From Ignavibacteriota bacterium (lineage in GTDB: Bacteria > Bacteroidota > Ignavibacteria > Tepidaquicellales > Tepidaquicellaceae), in assembly GCA_026390735.1 (NCBI GenBank), contig JAPLFJ010000058.1, positions 1 through 62,017 of the forward strand: a stretch of 62,017 bases of DNA, given 5' to 3'. Under the pieces are notes generated by a model. That model ran no database searches and was not told where the DNA came from. It saw nothing but the letters and a program-made list of their open reading frames with translations. Shown piece after piece: positions 61,835 to 62,017 of this stretch; positions within the stretch are counted from its first letter, which is position 1; each line of letters opens with the position of its first letter. Position numbers and translations under genes: made by a program.

Positions 61835-62017
61835 ATGAGAACATTTCTTATCGTAGATAAACTTCAAATGAAACCTGGGATATATAACTTTGGGGTTATT
61901 TCATACAAAAAAATGTATATGTGGAAAATATATATGCCAGCTGATTGGTTTGACATTTGGTTTTACCATACAAAAATTAAAAAGTATTTTAAATGGAAAG
62001 AATATGCAGATTTTGTA
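61835..62017 (+). CDS. Hypothetical protein, 5' part of a gene that crosses the circle junction
   Basis: The gene starts at ATG 61835 with MRTFLIVDKLQMKPGIYNFG and stays open to the end of the window. The last 34 bases equal bases 1-34, and the frame continues at position 2 to a stop at 374-376, giving about 174 residues. It is rich in aromatic residues, without signal peptide. No family recognised. Confidence 0.65.
   Translation, partial: MRTFLIVDKLQMKPGIYNFGVISYKKMYMWKIYMPADWFDIWFYHTKIKKYFKWKEYADFV

Overview
The window is most likely one complete circular replicon. Its first 34 bases (1-34) are repeated exactly as its last 34 (61984-62017). Joining the ends makes one open frame run from 61835 through the junction to 376, so the molecule would be about 61,983 bp. 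The DNA is AT-rich. Secreted proteins end in type IX secretion sorting tails with the motif NYPNPFN, many signal peptides end in Ser/Ala-Gln, and FISUMP domains occur. This points to the Bacteroidota/Chlorobiota/Ignavibacteriota (FCB) group, most likely an Ignavibacteria-like host. No phage structural genes and no conjugation genes were recognised. I read it as a plasmid or the excised form of an integrative element.

Layout. 1-6.5 kb: small unknown genes, a PHA-granule-type small protein, two TPR proteins and a DUF2971-like protein. 6.5-14.1 kb: a restriction island with an Mrr-like nuclease, complete hsdM-hsdS-hsdR genes with a half-length S subunit, and two broken DUF2958 genes lying in a 144-bp duplicated block. 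14.2-18.0 kb (minus): a compact ubiquitin-like conjugation cassette with a ribbon-helix-helix-like protein, an acidic protein, a beta-grasp-like protein, an E2-like protein, an E1/ThiF-like protein, a JAB/JAMM peptidase and a small protein. It has a promoter, a terminator and an internal hairpin. 18.9-38.2 kb: large secreted proteins, namely a peptidase/beta-helix/T9SS gene interrupted by one in-frame stop, another T9SS cargo, a 2917-residue lipase-like multidomain protein, a FISUMP lipoprotein and a YCF48/BNR-repeat protein. 38.3-45.9 kb: DNA polymerase IV and a duplicated module of membrane-anchored YCF48/BNR proteins, CxxCxG zinc-finger proteins and a FISUMP fusion, with decayed fragments.

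46-53.7 kb (mostly minus): a GIY-YIG protein, then an integration module. This has the 5' half of a tRNA-Pro(CGG) gene flanked by short direct repeats, a tyrosine recombinase and an excisionase-like HTH protein. Behind it lies an operon with two DNA methyltransferases, a GHKL/HSP90-like ATPase split across two frames, unknown proteins, a ClpP-fold protein apparently lacking its catalytic residues, and a 48-residue gene. 54-59.2 kb: a 638-residue unknown, then a probable replication region. It holds a protein with family A polymerase palm motifs, seven 17-18 bp iteron-like repeats, an inverted repeat over an extended -10, a strong hairpin and a uracil-DNA-glycosylase-like protein. 59.3-62 kb: a multi-hairpin intergenic RNA candidate and four secreted or unknown small proteins.

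The most notable system is the ubiquitin-like cassette, whose modifier ends in Ala-Ala and whose E1 is minimal. The most notable architecture is the pairing of a Pol A-palm protein, iterons and UDG-like protein with a separate integrase/tRNA attachment site on the same circle.
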